From Selaginella moellendorffii (Eukaryota > Streptophyta > Lycopodiopsida > Selaginellales > Selaginellaceae), in the NCBI RefSeq assembly GCF_000143415.4, contig NW_003314265.1, positions 612,944 to 676,943 of the forward strand: a stretch of 64,000 nucleotides of DNA, written 5' to 3'. This document shows, in pieces, positions 22,480 to 35,800 of the stretch; the first letter of the stretch is position 1; every line of letters starts with the position of its first letter. A program made the position numbers and the translations under genes. The notes beneath the pieces are model-generated. The model made no database searches. It was given only the letters and a program-made list of their open reading frames with translations, and was not told where the DNA came from.

Positions 22480-25020
22480 ATTATATATAATTTTTGGGAT
22501 GTTTGCATAAGTTTTTTATATGTCTTCAAGGGACATGTTGATAACTATAATAATGTCTTTCAACAATTGCATCATCTTTATTAGGGGATGTTTGACTCAA
22601 TTATGCAATTTGTTCTATTTTGTGCAAGTTAAATATGTCAAAATGAACCAACTTTAGACATGTTATGGCCAAAATTTGTCAAGATCTATATATACACTTG
22701 CCCTTACCCTTGACAATTAGGATAATGATATAAAATACCATCTTTCTCATTTATAACTACAGTGAGACACAAACCCCAAAGTGGAGCCGAAATGGTGCCA
22801 CATGGTAATGGCCGAGGTAGAAGCCAAACGAACGTAACATATTTAGACTAAAAAGCTCCGACTTGAAAAGTCAAGAGCAAAAGTGGACCTCTCAACGAAG
22901 CGCTTGAGGACCGAGTATGAAATGAGAAATAAGTGAATCTCTAGAAAAGGGGACACAAGAAGGCCCATATATGACATATGGAAGTGTCTGAGATAGGCTT
23001 GAGACAGCATCTAAGACAGAGTCCAAGATAGACCCAAGATGGAGTTTAACATGGAGTCCGAGATCAATCCGAGATGGAGTTCAAGATAGAGTTCGAGATG
23101 CACCCGAGATGGAGTATGAAATGGAGTCTGAAATGGACCCAAGATGGAGTCTAAAATGGAATTAAGACTGAGTTTGAAATTGAGTTTATGTCTGAATACT
23201 AATACAGACTGTTGGGTGAAACCCCAAAGCAATCATCCCCTAAAGGGGGGATTGCAGAGGTTCCAAAAGTATAATAGGAAGAGTGTGGGGGTTAGACCCT
23301 AGTGGAGCCAATTTGGCTAGGAAAAGCCAATGTAACCTAGGAAGGCTATGCCTAAGTATTGGGTGATGATACGTCTATTAAGGAGTTCAAGGCTAGAGTG
23401 AATATGGACTGACAAGTGGGGTAGCTTGGTAAAGTGTTTAAGAGCTAACTCTAGTTCCCCCAGGAGATCTAATATTTGATGCTTCTAGTCAAAGTGTGGG
23501 TAGCACTACCTATTTAGATACCTAGCATAGCCTTATAGTTAGAACACCCAAAGGTAGAAGGTGGGGAAAATACTCATGAGGTTCGCATAGGGCCACGGTG
23601 TTCCAAAATGTTGTCCCAAAATCCTGAATTGTGGAAAGGAAAAGGAACAATCCTTTAGGGTAGTAACTAAAGATATGGTCACATAGTGAGAAAGTCCCAA
23701 AGAACAGTAGAACTTATTAGTCAGGCATGTGGGCCTTGACCCAATGGTAGTGTTAGTGAATATAGGGTGGGAACCGAAAAAAGGATATTAGGGAAAGCTC
23801 TTCCCTATGTTTATGGTTATCTTATGGATGCTAAAGAGTGAATCTAGGATGATCACTCATAGATAGATGGCTCAATCTTTGAGAGATGAGACTATGATAT
23901 AGGTGATGTTAAATAACAATGCAACAAAAGTGAATGGGCATGGACTTAGCATGTTGGTGATACCTTTAAATGTTGGTCATGGGATAAGACACGTGGAACA
24001 CTTGGACCAAATGCTAAGGTTGAGTAGCATGAATGCCATTTTCGGTGTTAACAAGCCCTAAGTCCGGAATAAAATTTATGGAGGTTGTGAGTGAGACTCC
24101 TCCAAGTGGTCGAAAATATAGTTAAATGACTAAAGTGGAATGGAAAATTTAATCGCTTACATATATATGTTTCAACTCCACTCCTTTTGGGAGATGATCT
24201 AAGGTTGATGCTATTGCCTATATTTAAGGACAAAGACAAAGACATAATTGTAACTATGATATTCATTGTTGGGTGTATGGTAAGATTGGTTACATATATC
24301 AATATTGTTGATATTTCTTGGATTAATATCCTTTATTTTTTGGGTGGAGGCCTTGTGTTTGATGTTGTTGTAGTGAAAAGACTTGATAAAGAAATTATTT
24401 TAAGAAACAAAGAGTCAACTCAAACAATGGAGGGTCTTTGTGTGAATAAATTAATGACCATTTCATCCTTCTTTCAGAATACTATCAAAGAGTTTATTTT
24501 ACATTAATTCATCTATTATAAACTTTCCAAGATCATTTTTATAATTCTTTGTAATAAATTTGAGTTTAGCTTTAAATGCTTAGCCTTTTGACACATATTA
24601 TCATCTATGTTTGTCTCGTGCGGTAAAGCCAATCTTCATTTTCTATGGCAACAACTTATATAGACATGTGCATGGCATGAGGTAACCTAGCTATATATAT
24701 ATGGGAAATCTTGAGCTTGAGCTTTAATTGTTGTAGGTGGTATATAATAAATTGGTATGGCTTGATTGTAATGCAATTATAAAATTCAAAGAGTTTTATG
24801 GCTAATGTTAATGTTCTTTCTTTTCTTCTCTCTCTTCTTTTATCCTTAAAATTCCAACATCAATGGATTTTCTAGATGAGGATTCCATTCTATTAGTAGT
24901 TGTTGTGTTTGATGTTCAATATTCACAAGGAGCAAAGTTGGATTTACCTTCTTTAAATAAGGGTCATGAGGCTAAAAATGTTGAACTATGAATTTAAAGG
25001 CTTATAAAGGGATGGTGTTA
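22480..25020 (+). mobile_element. Old Ty3/gypsy relic with RT region deleted, split by a family-A LTR
   Basis: 22480-22760 aligns by eye with gypsy gag (CTTTCAACAATTGCATCATC at about 22557, and the AAATATGTC segment). After an inserted LTR (22761-24161), gag continues at 24162 with the zinc-knuckle region near 24255-24310. At about 24790 the sequence jumps to the RNase H tether and the following linker (GATTTTCTAGATGAGGATTC at 24867), so most of protease, reverse transcriptase and RNase H is missing. Very AT-rich relative to the young copies, consistent with long decay. Confidence 0.65.
22761..24161 (+). mobile_element. Solo family-A LTR in the gypsy relic
   Basis: It starts AGTGAGACACAAACCCC and ends AATCGCTTACA, matching the ends of the 3' LTR at 4386-5964, and carries decayed tandem units at about 22990-23170. 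No internal family-A sequence adjoins either end, and gypsy gag continues on both sides, so this is a solo LTR left by recombination. I could not identify a clear target-site duplication. Confidence 0.75.
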
Positions 25021-26568
25021 GTAGAGTGGTTATGGCAAAGGTTAAATTTTCTTTTATTCTTTTCACTCCTATAACTTGGTTTTTTCTCTTTTTCTCAATT
25101 TGACTTCATAGATGGCATCTTGAAAGTGGTAAAAAACACTCCTAGTAGTGGCATTTAATTCAGATCCAAGATTCAAGAGATTTAGATTGACCTTAAGCTT
25201 TGAAATGAAGGTTCTTAGGTGGTAGCTAGTAGGTTAACAATGCCTAATGGTTAAGATAGAGACTTTACAATTGTCTTCAGAGTCTCTTAGGACTAAAACA
25301 ATCTGCCACCACTAGCCTTACAAGCCCTAAAGTAGAGGGAAAAATAGAGTTTTTTTTGCCAAGATTTATGTGATCTTGCTAGCCTTAACATATGACAAAG
25401 ACAATAACAATTAAGGAGATGGTGGCACATTAAGTTAAGACTCTTTTGAAGATGCGCTATGTATGAGGGGGTTGGTCCAAAGTTGAGTTGAGCTCAATTC
25501 ATCTCAAGTCAATGCTAGTCAACATAATCAACCATAAGTCTTATAAGGAAATATTAAGTCAGAAAAATGTTATTCTTTGCTAAACTTGAAATTTATGAAT
25601 TTAAGTATCAATGATTCATAGAAATTTCAATTTTTTTAATCTTTCTAATGCAATTTATACAATAAAATACTATTTCTAGAATTAGAAGTTTGTCTGAACC
25701 CATAGAAATTTTTGGGCTTTATTGGTCCCAAATAAAATGGGAACATTGAAGTTTGAATGAATTTAAAATTTCTATTGTACATTTCAACATTTTAACATTT
25801 CAACAATTGACTAGAAATATATAAATAATTTGAAACACTGATTCACTTGTTCATTTTTTAGGGTTTACAAAGATGGGAAATAAGGAAAACAAAAAATCTG
25901 TAAGTAGTTCTAGCATACAGAAATGTGAGAATGTTAATTTTGTTTCACTACCACAATCTTTATATTCACCCCTGGTCCTTATTACCCATCCGGGAATGTA
26001 GATACCACTGTCACTATTGATAAAAATGCCCTTATTACTTCCAAAGCAACAGTCCAGAGCAAGAGAAAAAAGAAAAAATGGACAACATAGTGGAAAGCAC
26101 TAATGAATTCATTCTATAAACCTTTCAATGCCTTTTGTAATCCAAAAATATATTTTTAAAAAAGAGTAAATTTTTATATATAGTTTATTCCTTTTTATAT
26201 ATTTTGTTTTTCAAAGAGTATAAGTATATATGATGTGGACAAATCAAAGAGTTAAATCTATATCCTTATTTTATATAGCTGGTCTGCCATATATAATAAT
26301 GGTGAATGCACACAGACATGTGAGTATGCCTTTTTGCAAAATTACCTTTCAATCCCAAAATCATCTACGTATTAATTATGTGCTAGTTTTTAGCTTTTGA
26401 AACCCTATAGCCACTTGTCTCTCATAGTAGATTGTAACTACTGAGATTGACAATTATCATTTAATATAGTGTCATATCATAATAAAACATCATTCTTGAG
26501 ATTAAAATATAATATATTAATCAGAAAATTCTTATTGTTGGGAAGTTTAATTCTTCTTGTGTATTGCA
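25021..26568. other. AT-rich spacer, nothing recognised
   Basis: No open frame of useful length, RNA gene or repeat that I can identify. Confidence 0.4.
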
Positions 26569-27121
26569 ATGGCTAGGAAGAAGTTTATTTTTGGTCCCAG
26601 AGGCTTTTCATATGAGTCTCCACTTCCATCTCCAATCTCAACCAATAATCCAGCTTCACTTCTACGCAACAATCCTCCTTTTCATTTTACGGGTTGTTTG
26701 AGACTTTTCCATTTGCAACCTCGAGTGCAACTGAATAAAAATCCCTTCCTTATGATGTTGTTAAAAGAGTTAAATTGCCTCCAATGCTCTAAGAGTGATG
26801 TCAATATTTTCTTCAAGATCTTGCTCCAGATATAGTAAGAGAGTTTAATGTAGATACATATTATCTTTAGTGTCCTATACGTAACTTTTATTTAAACAAG
26901 ACAGATAGTTGCATGGGTTTGATAAATTTTATTGAGCATTGTCACAAATGCCCAAAAGTGGGTTTAGAAGGTATGCACGCGTGGATGTATAAGAAAATTA
27001 AGAAAGAATTAAAAACATACAACTATTATGATTTCATAGTGGAGAACAATATTCCATTGGTGAACACTTCATCAGTAAGTGTTGAATATGGGATATTTAG
27101 GCCACCCTTTAATGTAATGTG
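26569..27121 (+). pseudogene. Broken tandem copy of a small unrecognised gene
   Basis: It starts with ATGGCTAGGAAG and matches the intact neighbour at 27381-27926 over its full length, but the frame is lost by about residue 50-60, and the second half is in another frame (MGLINFIEHCHKCPKVGLEG at 26913-26972, then MYKKIKKELK). A stop also replaces a codon in the YYL(Q/*)CPI segment at about 26866-26875. No known domain recognised. Confidence 0.6.
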
Positions 27122-27380
27122 AAAGTTATGCATAGTTTTTTCAAAAGTTTAATTCTTTATGAGTAAAGTGGAGAATCCTATATTTTCGAGAATGATAATA
27201 TTCTAGCATGTATAAATATATTATTATATATACAAGTGGTTCTGAAATTGTTATAATTCTGAAGTCCCATTTTTGAGACTGACAATTTAAACTTTCAAAA
27301 ACCCCTAGATCTTTTCTTAGTATAAAAACTAATAAGGGATGCTTTCAACATTGAAATTTTAGTTTATTTAGAGTGTAAGA

Positions 27381-27926
27381 ATGGCTAGGGAAAATGCTAT
27401 TGCTACTCGCAGTTGGCCCCCATGCATTTCATATAAGTCTTCACCTCCATTTCCAACTTTTATCAACATTCCACTCTTCCCTCCACACAACAATAGTTGT
27501 GAGGCTTTTCCTTTTGTAGCCCCAAGTGTGACTAAACAAGAGATCCCTCTTCTAGATAATGTTCTAGATGTTGCTACTAAAGATGGATTGCCTCATGTGT
27601 TTCAAGAGCGATGCCAGATATTTCTTCAAGATCTTACTCTAGATATGGTTGAAACTTTTGAAAGAATGAACACATATTATCTCCAGTGTCCCATCTACTA
27701 CTTTTATTTAGATAAAACGGAAAGTTGTATGGGTCTAGAAAATTTTCTAGAACACTGTCACAACTGCCCAAGAACTGGTGTGGAAGGTGTGCATAAATGG
27801 ATGTATAAGAAAATCAAGAAAGAGTTAACACACAACCATTATCATTTCATGGTGAGGAACAATATTCTGTTAGTAAATATTATATCCACAAGTGTTGAAT
27901 ATGGTATTTTTAGGCCATCCTACTGA
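27381..27926 (+). CDS. Small hypothetical protein, 181 aa, tandem duplicate
   Basis: A single open frame with ATG at 27381. I do not recognise the family. The N-terminal third is rich in Pro/Ser/aromatic residues (SSPPFPTF). The middle, EIPLLDNVLDVATKDGLP, is predicted soluble. The C-terminal half has a dense motif: YYLQCPIYYFYLDKTESCMG, FLEHCHNCP, then HKWMYKKIKKEL. Three Cys and two His in that stretch could bind a metal (inference). No signal peptide or membrane segment. The parallel copy at 26569-27121 keeps this C-terminal motif best, so this is the likely functional part. Single-exon structure and AT-rich surroundings leave open that it is a fragment of a larger gene. Confidence 0.5.
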   Translation: MARENAIATRSWPPCISYKSSPPFPTFINIPLFPPHNNSCEAFPFVAPSVTKQEIPLLDNVLDVATKDGLPHVFQERCQIFLQDLTLDMVETFERMNTYYLQCPIYYFYLDKTESCMGLENFLEHCHNCPRTGVEGVHKWMYKKIKKELTHNHYHFMVRNNILLVNIISTSVEYGIFRPSY

Positions 27927-28079
27927 AAGTTTTAGCTACTAATAAATCTTACACTATATATTATCCATTCCCCCCCCCCCTCTCTCGCCATTTTTTTATT
28001 AACAAAAGTGTATTACCTATAGATAATAAACTCATAATATTAGTAATTATGAAATTTGACAGATTGATACTGTAACTCT

Positions 28080-28185
28080 ATCATCTCTGACACTGACATT
28101 GTCTCTGTCACTGACACTATCACTATCACTATCTGCTGCACTGACACTGTCACTATCACAATCATTATCACATTGACATGTGACA
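28080..28185. repeat. CACTAT/GACACT short tandem repeat
   Basis: Irregular 6-bp units (CACTGA, CACTAT, GTCACT) repeat from about 28085 to 28180, just past the 3' end of the minus-strand gene. Confidence 0.7.
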
Positions 28186-28284
28186 CATCTTTCTCATTGC
28201 AAGTGGATGCATTCAATTGTCATTAATAAATGACTTCCAGAAAACTAAATATATATTGTATATAAGTTTTTAAAACATCATAAA

Positions 28285-31092
28285 TCACCTTCTAAAAGCA
28301 ACTGATAGAGAAGGATGAAAACCTCTAAAACGGCGTTTGAAAAACTCATATTCTTCAATCGCAAACACCGATCTACCAGAGTCACGTGTTGCCTCGACTA
28401 TCAAACCACTACTTGCTGTGCAATCAATGAGAACACCCCTAATTGGGCAATAAAGCTCAAGTAGGATATGCATCGCCGATGGAGATCGGAACCAATACCT
28501 AGAGAATGTGTTGTAGATGTCATCGTCTATGAGATTTGGTATGATGTTAGTAAAGCTATCATACCCTAGCAAAACCCTTGCAACACGCTCGCTATCACAA
28601 AATCCATCATTTTCTCTTCTACAGAACACATGGTAGGTCCACATCATAACCTAAATAATAAAACTTTAGAGACAACCAAAACAGAAGATGATTTCTTACC
28701 TTCTCTGGCATGCCTAGGACACTTTTGGTCTCGACCCCAACACTATCCATGATGCATTTGGAAGAGAACCTTTTGAAGTTGACTTGACTTGCATACCTCA
28801 TAAGGCAGAACATCCTATGGGGGTCATTCGGGAGAATGAAGGCAACTTGACCAGTTATGTGAAGAAGAATTGCTACCAAAAGGAATGAATCCTTCAAGTG
28901 GTCTTTAGTTAGGTTGTTCTAGCTTTGAACATCACCATTAGCGTCTGGAAGACCATCTAGCATGTCAAAGAACATGAATTTTGTGCTCTTGAGCAGTCGC
29001 CTATGGATCTTTTGACAAAAGCGCTCCCACTTTTGCCAGATAACCATATTCTCAGCATCCTCCTCAAAAGATGCCATCAATGAATTGTAGAAGCCAATAA
29101 AGATTCTAACTTCACCACAGAATGCCACTGGAGAAACAGGGCGAATCTAGGGGGAGAAGACAAAGATAAAATGTGAACTTAAGAAAAATTTACATACCAT
29201 CATATAGCGTGTGGTAGACATAAGTTCCTTTGGGTCCTCTTTTTGGGCATCAAGACAAGCTAGAATGAAGTTACTCCCGACAATTTTTGCTGCAACCATT
29301 TTGAGGAACTAAAGAAAGGAGAGAATTAAGAGAAATATACCTCGAGAAGTTCCTCAGTTACGGGGACATCTTAGACGATCATTATCACTATTGACTAATT
29401 CCTCCATACATAGATTTGCACACTTTTGTTGAGGTAGAACTTCTTGGATGTTTTGGTTCTCTTGCTCGACTTCGTCTCGAGGAATTTCTTGCAAGTTGTT
29501 CTCACTACCATCTTCACTCTCCTCACCATTGGCACCAATGGTATCGACATTCTCATGGCCATCATCTTCATCATCCGGCACGCCTTCATTGTTGCCTCTT
29601 GCAGCCTCTCGGTGGGTTGGTGCATAATCTAGCATCTCCAATTCCCAAGGATAAGCTCGCTTTATTGCTGCTGGAAACTTCATTGTTGTCAGGTACACCT
29701 CCATCTCTCACACCATACCTCAGGAGTTGTTTGCATACTAGTGTTTCGAGAGGAACGCCTCTATATTGGAGATACCTATAATACAATATAAACAAATTGA
29801 GTATAGTTGAGAAATTGTATGTTACCTGAAAGCCACTCGACACATGAAATAAGGTTGGCCAAGTTGTTTATCAAATGGAGTCGTGCTTGTGGCCTTCTTT
29901 GGCAGCCAATCCTCTCCAAGTTTTGTAAGCTCAATGGTGACCAAGTCCTTGAATGGAAGTTGCTCAGGATCATCCCCTATGAAAGGCACTAAAAACATAT
30001 ACAGTATGTGAAATGTAGACTCCTCATCATAGTCTTCATCATACTGTCCAAACCTTTTTCTCCTTCCCTGAGTTTGCTATTGAGGTCATTCAAAATGTGT
30101 ATCTGTTCCTCATATGTAAGCCTTGACTTTAAGATGTTGTAAATAATCTCATCTAGAGTCTTGCCCACTAAGAAATAACTTTTGTGAGTAACCTTCATGT
30201 AAACGCAAACAATACTTATTTTCATGACAAGCAATCTCTGTTATGATATCAAACCACTCCTTTGGGCGTCGAGGGTCAGCCACACTAAGTAATTTCTTTA
30301 CCTTTGTCTTCTTTGTGTTGTTGATTTTCTTGTCAATTGCAGCTAAATGCTCCAAGAGTTCTTGATTATTTTCCGCTCGATGCGACTATGCATATGCATC
30401 TTGCTTAACCTTCACCAATGGCTGAAGACAACACAAACATTCTATGATAAAAAGTATACTTGGAAGAACATACCTTACTCCACACAGCTGTCATAAAAGC
30501 CACTGGATTCTTGTACCATCTATTAGCATTTTGACGACCTCGTTGATGTCGAATAAGTGATGTTAAATCATCACCATAGTGGCTGCAAACTACATCCTTG
30601 TTGAGATTGGCAAGAAACTAGATCTACTCAATATCATGTACTAGGCTTTGTTTCCGCATTGCAAATTGTCAAACACAAATTATTAACAGTGATTGAAGAG
30701 GGAGAGGTACTTACACATTAATTTTGTGGCAAGCTATCACAAGCCTTGCCACATCTAGAGATCCTCTCGCATGTACATGTTCAACCGAAACATTGATGTC
30801 ATAGATAGGATTGTCTCGGAAGCATTTCTTGATGCACTTCATCCATACATACCAACAATGAATCCTGTCAATAATGTAGAACATTTTCCCCACAAATTAT
30901 TGAGTCTCAAGATGGCTCATAAGCATGTTGTCAAATTTGCAAGACTTCATTTTCCAAATGTCATCCCAAACCCTCTCGATTTCTGGTGACATCGAGAAGG
31001 TATTTGTCGTTCCTGGCTTGAAGACCGAAACAAGGAACATACCTATGTTTGTCCCAAGGCCATTCTGTTTGTACAGACTATAGATGTCTATA
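28285..31092 (-). pseudogene. 3' part of a ParB-like / beta-class DNA methyltransferase-like gene (decayed)
   Basis: Several minus-strand exons can be followed: 30715-31092 (one internal TAA at 30897-30899), about 30474-30660, about 30149-30420, an acidic linker (29354-29704), 28919-29128 and 28285-28649. Introns have GTAAG-type donors (for example at 30714) and TTTAG acceptors (28650). In order, the product shows KMFYIIDRIHCWYVWMKCI, resembling the ID-G-HR-A core of ParB-like domains; FMFFDMLDGLP in the place of a DPPY catalytic motif (28955-28966); and ELYCPIRGVLIDCTASSGL (about 28402-28455), which matches the layout of the SAM-binding DPFxGSGT motif of N4/N6 DNA methylases. Both methylase motifs are altered, and stops interrupt several exons, so this copy is probably inactive. 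Family assignment is by eye only. Confidence 0.5.
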
Positions 31093-32885
31093 TATAAGCG
31101 ATTAATTTTTTCCATTCTACTTTAGTCACTTAACCACACCTTCGATCACTTGGAAGAGTCTCATTCACAACCTCCATAAGTCCCACTCAGGACTTGGGGC
31201 TTACTAGCCCCGAAAATGGCATCCATGCCACCCAACCTTTGCACTTGGTCCAAGTGCTCCACGTGTCCGGTCCCATGACCGACACCCCAAGGCACCACCA
31301 ACATACCAGCCCGTTATGCTAGGCCATGCCCAATCACCTTGGTCACATCGATGGTCCAACACCACCTGCATTGCAATCCTGTCCCTCCAAGACTGGGCCA
31401 TCCGTCCATGAGTGGTCATCCCAAATCCACTCCTTAGCATCCTTAAGATGCCCGTAGACATGGGGAATAGCCTTCCCCAATATCTCCTTTTTGGTCCCTA
31501 CCAAGTCCCTTTCTGTCCTTGGCTGTGTTCGCCAACACTACCACTGAATCAAGGCCCATGGGCCCGACCACTAAGTCCCACTGTCCTCTAGGACTTCCTC
31601 ACTGTGTGACTGTGTCCTTGGTCACCACACCAAAGGGCTACTCCTCTTCCTTTCCACAGTCTGGGACTTTGGGACAACATTTCGGAACACCGTGGCCCTA
31701 CACGGCCCTCATGGGTACTCTCCCTGCCTTCCATCTTTAGGTGCTCTAGCCATGGGCTTAGAGCGAGGTTCCGTTGAGCCACGCCAGGTATCCAAGTAGG
31801 TAGTGCCACCCACACTTGGACTGAGAGCATCGGCCAGTCGATCTCTCGAGGGAACTAGAGCTGGCTCTTGAACACTTCACCAAGCTACCCCGCTTGTCAA
31901 TCCGTGTTCACCCTAGTCTTGGACTTCCCAGTGGGCAGCTCATCACCCAACACTGGGTACAGCCTTTCTGGGCCAAATTGGCCTTTCCTGGCTAAACTGG
32001 CTCCACTACAATCCTCCCCCTACTATACTTTTGGAGCTCACCAAACCCCCCAAGGTCTGGGAGACGAACGCTTTGGGCTTTCACCCTCTCAGACTCGAAC
32101 TCGGACTCGGATTCGGACTCGGACTCGGACTCGGACTCGGGCTTGGGCTCGGTCTCGGCCTCGGCCTCGGTCTCGGTCTCAGTCCTGATCTCGGTCTCGG
32201 TCCCAGTCCCGGTCTCGGTCTCGGTCTCGGTCCCGGTCTCGGTCTCGACCTCAGACTCCATCTCGGGTCCTTCTCGGACTCCACCTCGGATTCCATCTCG
32301 GACTCCATCTCGGGTCCATCTCGGACTTCATCTCGGATTCCATCTCAAGTCCATCTCGGACTCCATCTCAGACTCCATCTCGAGTCCATCTCGGACTCTA
32401 TCTCGGACTCCATCTCGGGTCCATCTCGGACTCCATCTTGGGTCCATCTCGGACTCCATCTCGGACTCCATCTCGAGTCCATCTCGGACTCTATCTCGGA
32501 CTCCATCTTAGGTCCATCTCGGACTCCATCTTGGACTCCATCTCGGACTCCATCTCAGGTCCACCTCGGACTCCACCTCAGACTCCACTTCAGACTCCTT
32601 GTTGGACTCCACTTCGGACTCCAACTTGGGTCCATCTCGAACTCCATCTTGGACACCTCCATGTGTCATGTATTGGTCCTTTTGGGTCCCTTTTTGGAGC
32701 CTCGCCTATTACTCACTTCGTGTTCGTTCCTCGAGCACTTTGTTGGGAGTTCCATTCCCGCTCTTGACTTTTCAAATCGGAGCTTTTAGTCCAAACGTGT
32801 TACGCTCATTTGGCTTTTGCTTCGGCCACTACCACATGGTGCCTTTCCGACTCCACTTTGGGGCTTAGGGATTTTGTGTCTCACA
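31093..32885 (-). repeat. 3' LTR of element A2 (1793 bp)
   Basis: On the minus strand it starts TGTGAGACACAAAATCCC (32885) and ends TTAATCGCTTATA (31093). The tandem zone at about 32095-32660 produces long spurious frames rich in Ser/Asp/Gly/Leu. Confidence 0.85.
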
Positions 32886-35800
32886 ACTCCACCACCTATA
32901 GACCAAGTTTGATGTCCTCATCAAACGGTAAACCCTTTTCGTAAAGTAACACTCGCACATTTTACCATTTTCATCCTTGGCACCTAGCCAATATTTGTCT
33001 ATGGTTTGACACCAAAGGTTTACCATGCCTTGTCCATCCTCTAAGGAGCATAGCCTCTCCAACTTAAAGGCTCATTCAACCACTTGTGGTGGTTCTCTCC
33101 TTTTATTGGTTTAGTTCTCATTAAACCTGTTAGAGACACCTTCTCTAACTCAATCCCACTACTCATTCTCGAGTGGTTTCACTTTCCATCGATATAACCC
33201 TTGCACTTTGGAACTTTTAATTCTGACTTCTCGAAGTCAATTTCTTGGATGTCTTCGACACCTTGCATTACACATATTGTGCAACTCCACTTCCCCATCC
33301 TAGGAAGTTCTCTACTTGAGGACAACATCATCCTCTCTTCGATTTTGTGCCACCTTTGGCACTAAGTTCCAGTTATCATAATTTGTGCTAGGGCTGTCTA
33401 CGTCCCTATCATTTGGCTACCTTACCGCTCCCACCCTTAGAGCTTCCACTTTCGCCACATTAGAGCAATTGGGAATCCATCCTTGGGAATACATTGCCTT
33501 TCCCACAATCCATTAGCACCCAACACCTTAGTGTGTTTGGCCTAATTTTGCCATTTGGATTCTTTCCCATGATTCCCATGGCTCTTTACTTAGCCATTAG
33601 TCTTTTGCTCTTATCCTTGATTGTTGCACCTAGCAACATATGATTGCTACCTCCATTTTCGAGGTATTCTTTTGGTTCCATAGCAAAGACTTTCCTTTGC
33701 CAAGTCTGGAAGGTGTTCACCCCTAGTATGTCTCTTTAGCATCTTCTGTTGTGGGCTCTATCCACAGCCCAACTTTATGACCTTCCTATGGGTCTCTTAT
33801 AAAGACTACTTTCCTCGGACTCACTATGCCATTGTATTGACATATCTCATTTCCCTAAGGTGTTCTTCTCACTTGGTCACCTTAACCAAGCCACACCATC
33901 ATCAATAGTTCAAACCAACACTTTGAACTAGGAATTTTATCCCTTAACCTCACAAGGACTTTGTCCTTGTTTTGGCCATAAGATCACCTAGTGATCTAAT
34001 CTTGGCACCTTAACAGATTTGCCAATAGGTACTAGGTCTTCCAAACCTTTAAGTTGTTGACCATGACCCCGAGGGCATCCCCCACACCCAAGCCAGCCCT
34101 TCCGGCTAAGGGTCCATCGCAACTAAGACTGAGTGTCCCCATCTCATTCACCACGTCCTTGGTGCCCCTCGCACCAAAGTGTTCAAATTAGATATTCCAA
34201 GCCACACTAAGCAATCTAACCATGCATCACAACTCCAAGGCATCCCTCGCTTGGTGGTGTGCCCAAATCAGTCTCCTCACTAAGAGTCCATGACCACCGA
34301 AAAATGAATGTCCTCATATTCCAAACCATCACCACATCTTAGTGATTTGGGACTTGAACCCAAGCATTAGAGGGTCGGGACTCGAACCCAACCTCCGTAT
34401 ATGCATCTACGGATGGCATCGCATAGGATGCCTGGCGTGACTCCCCACGCCGATGCACCAACTTATACTTAAAGTGCGCTATAGATCACAGCTTAGGAAC
34501 CTAATTCCTCCACACTGCCAAGTCCTCTCGCTTGACAAGTCTGTGATCATGCATGAACTTCTCCATGCTTGGCCCCATGGGCCACCCCTTTTGAAGTTAG
34601 CACCTTCAACTAGGGGATTTGTTCCCCTGACTCACCGATCTCACTTAGCAAGTCATCCGGCCACCGTAACATGGTTCATGCATAAGCGTGAAAGTTCTTA
34701 ACCATCAACTTTTGTTCAAAGCCCTCTCTTTGAACACTCGGGAACTACTTCCCAAACCTTGATAGCCTCACCTCATGGCCAGCTTCAAGACCACGCTTTT
34801 GCTGCGCCATTTTGATTTCACGCGCTCTAGGAACCATTTACATTTGGCTTTCTAGGTACTTATCTACCTAAAATTGTCTTTGGGAACCTTCAAAAAACTT
34901 TGTTCCTTAGCTTGCTAAAGCTCCTCCTTTGCAAGCTCCCTACTCACCATATGGTTTAATATGGATAATTCCACATTTTAGACTCTCCATGGCATCACAG
35001 TTGTTAATAATAACATCTTTGAGCACCCTGTTGATTCTCCACTCCCAACTTGCATAACCACTGCTGGTTATGCCCTTCAATTTCTATAGTTCAGTTTCAT
35101 CCCAATACTACTTGCCTTTTCGCTTCATATGTTTCCTTTAGTTATTCTCTTCCAAACTAGGAGGATAGCTTTTCACATTTTACTATGCCTTAGCAAGTAT
35201 TCATAGGGATGAACCTACCCGATAATTTAGGGAGTGGTTCCTCAATTTGGACATGCTCACCTTATAATCCCATACACCGGGATTACCGTTGCTACTTATG
35301 GGCCTCAATATGCCTATCACTAGCCTTGCCAAAATCCCATTTTTGGCTTTGTCCAAATCGGGTAGACAGATTCCTCCCATCTCCACAACCTTGGACGTTT
35401 GGATGGCATCTCCTATCCATGATTCGCTAGGGATTTAATCCCTTGGGCCTTATCTATTGCCCTCGCGACACTAAACACCACCTCCTGGTATTCTAGAGTG
35501 TTTGGGTGTCCCAATGATGGTCTCCTTGACAATGAGCATTTTCTTTTTCGACATTAACTCCCTATATCACAACATAAGCAATTTACCCCCGTAAGGGTAT
35601 ATCTAACTTCTTTATGCCATTAAGAAGTCTTGGGTAGCTACCTTCTACCCATTTAACCAATTATCTTGCACCTTTTGCTTAGTTGCCCCATAGTTGTTAA
35701 GTCTTACAACTCATTGCTTGGTGCTTCCACACCTCCATCATTATCTAGGTCACCACATGCTTTCCAACTTAGGATATGCCATTCCTTTGGCAAGGGGTTC

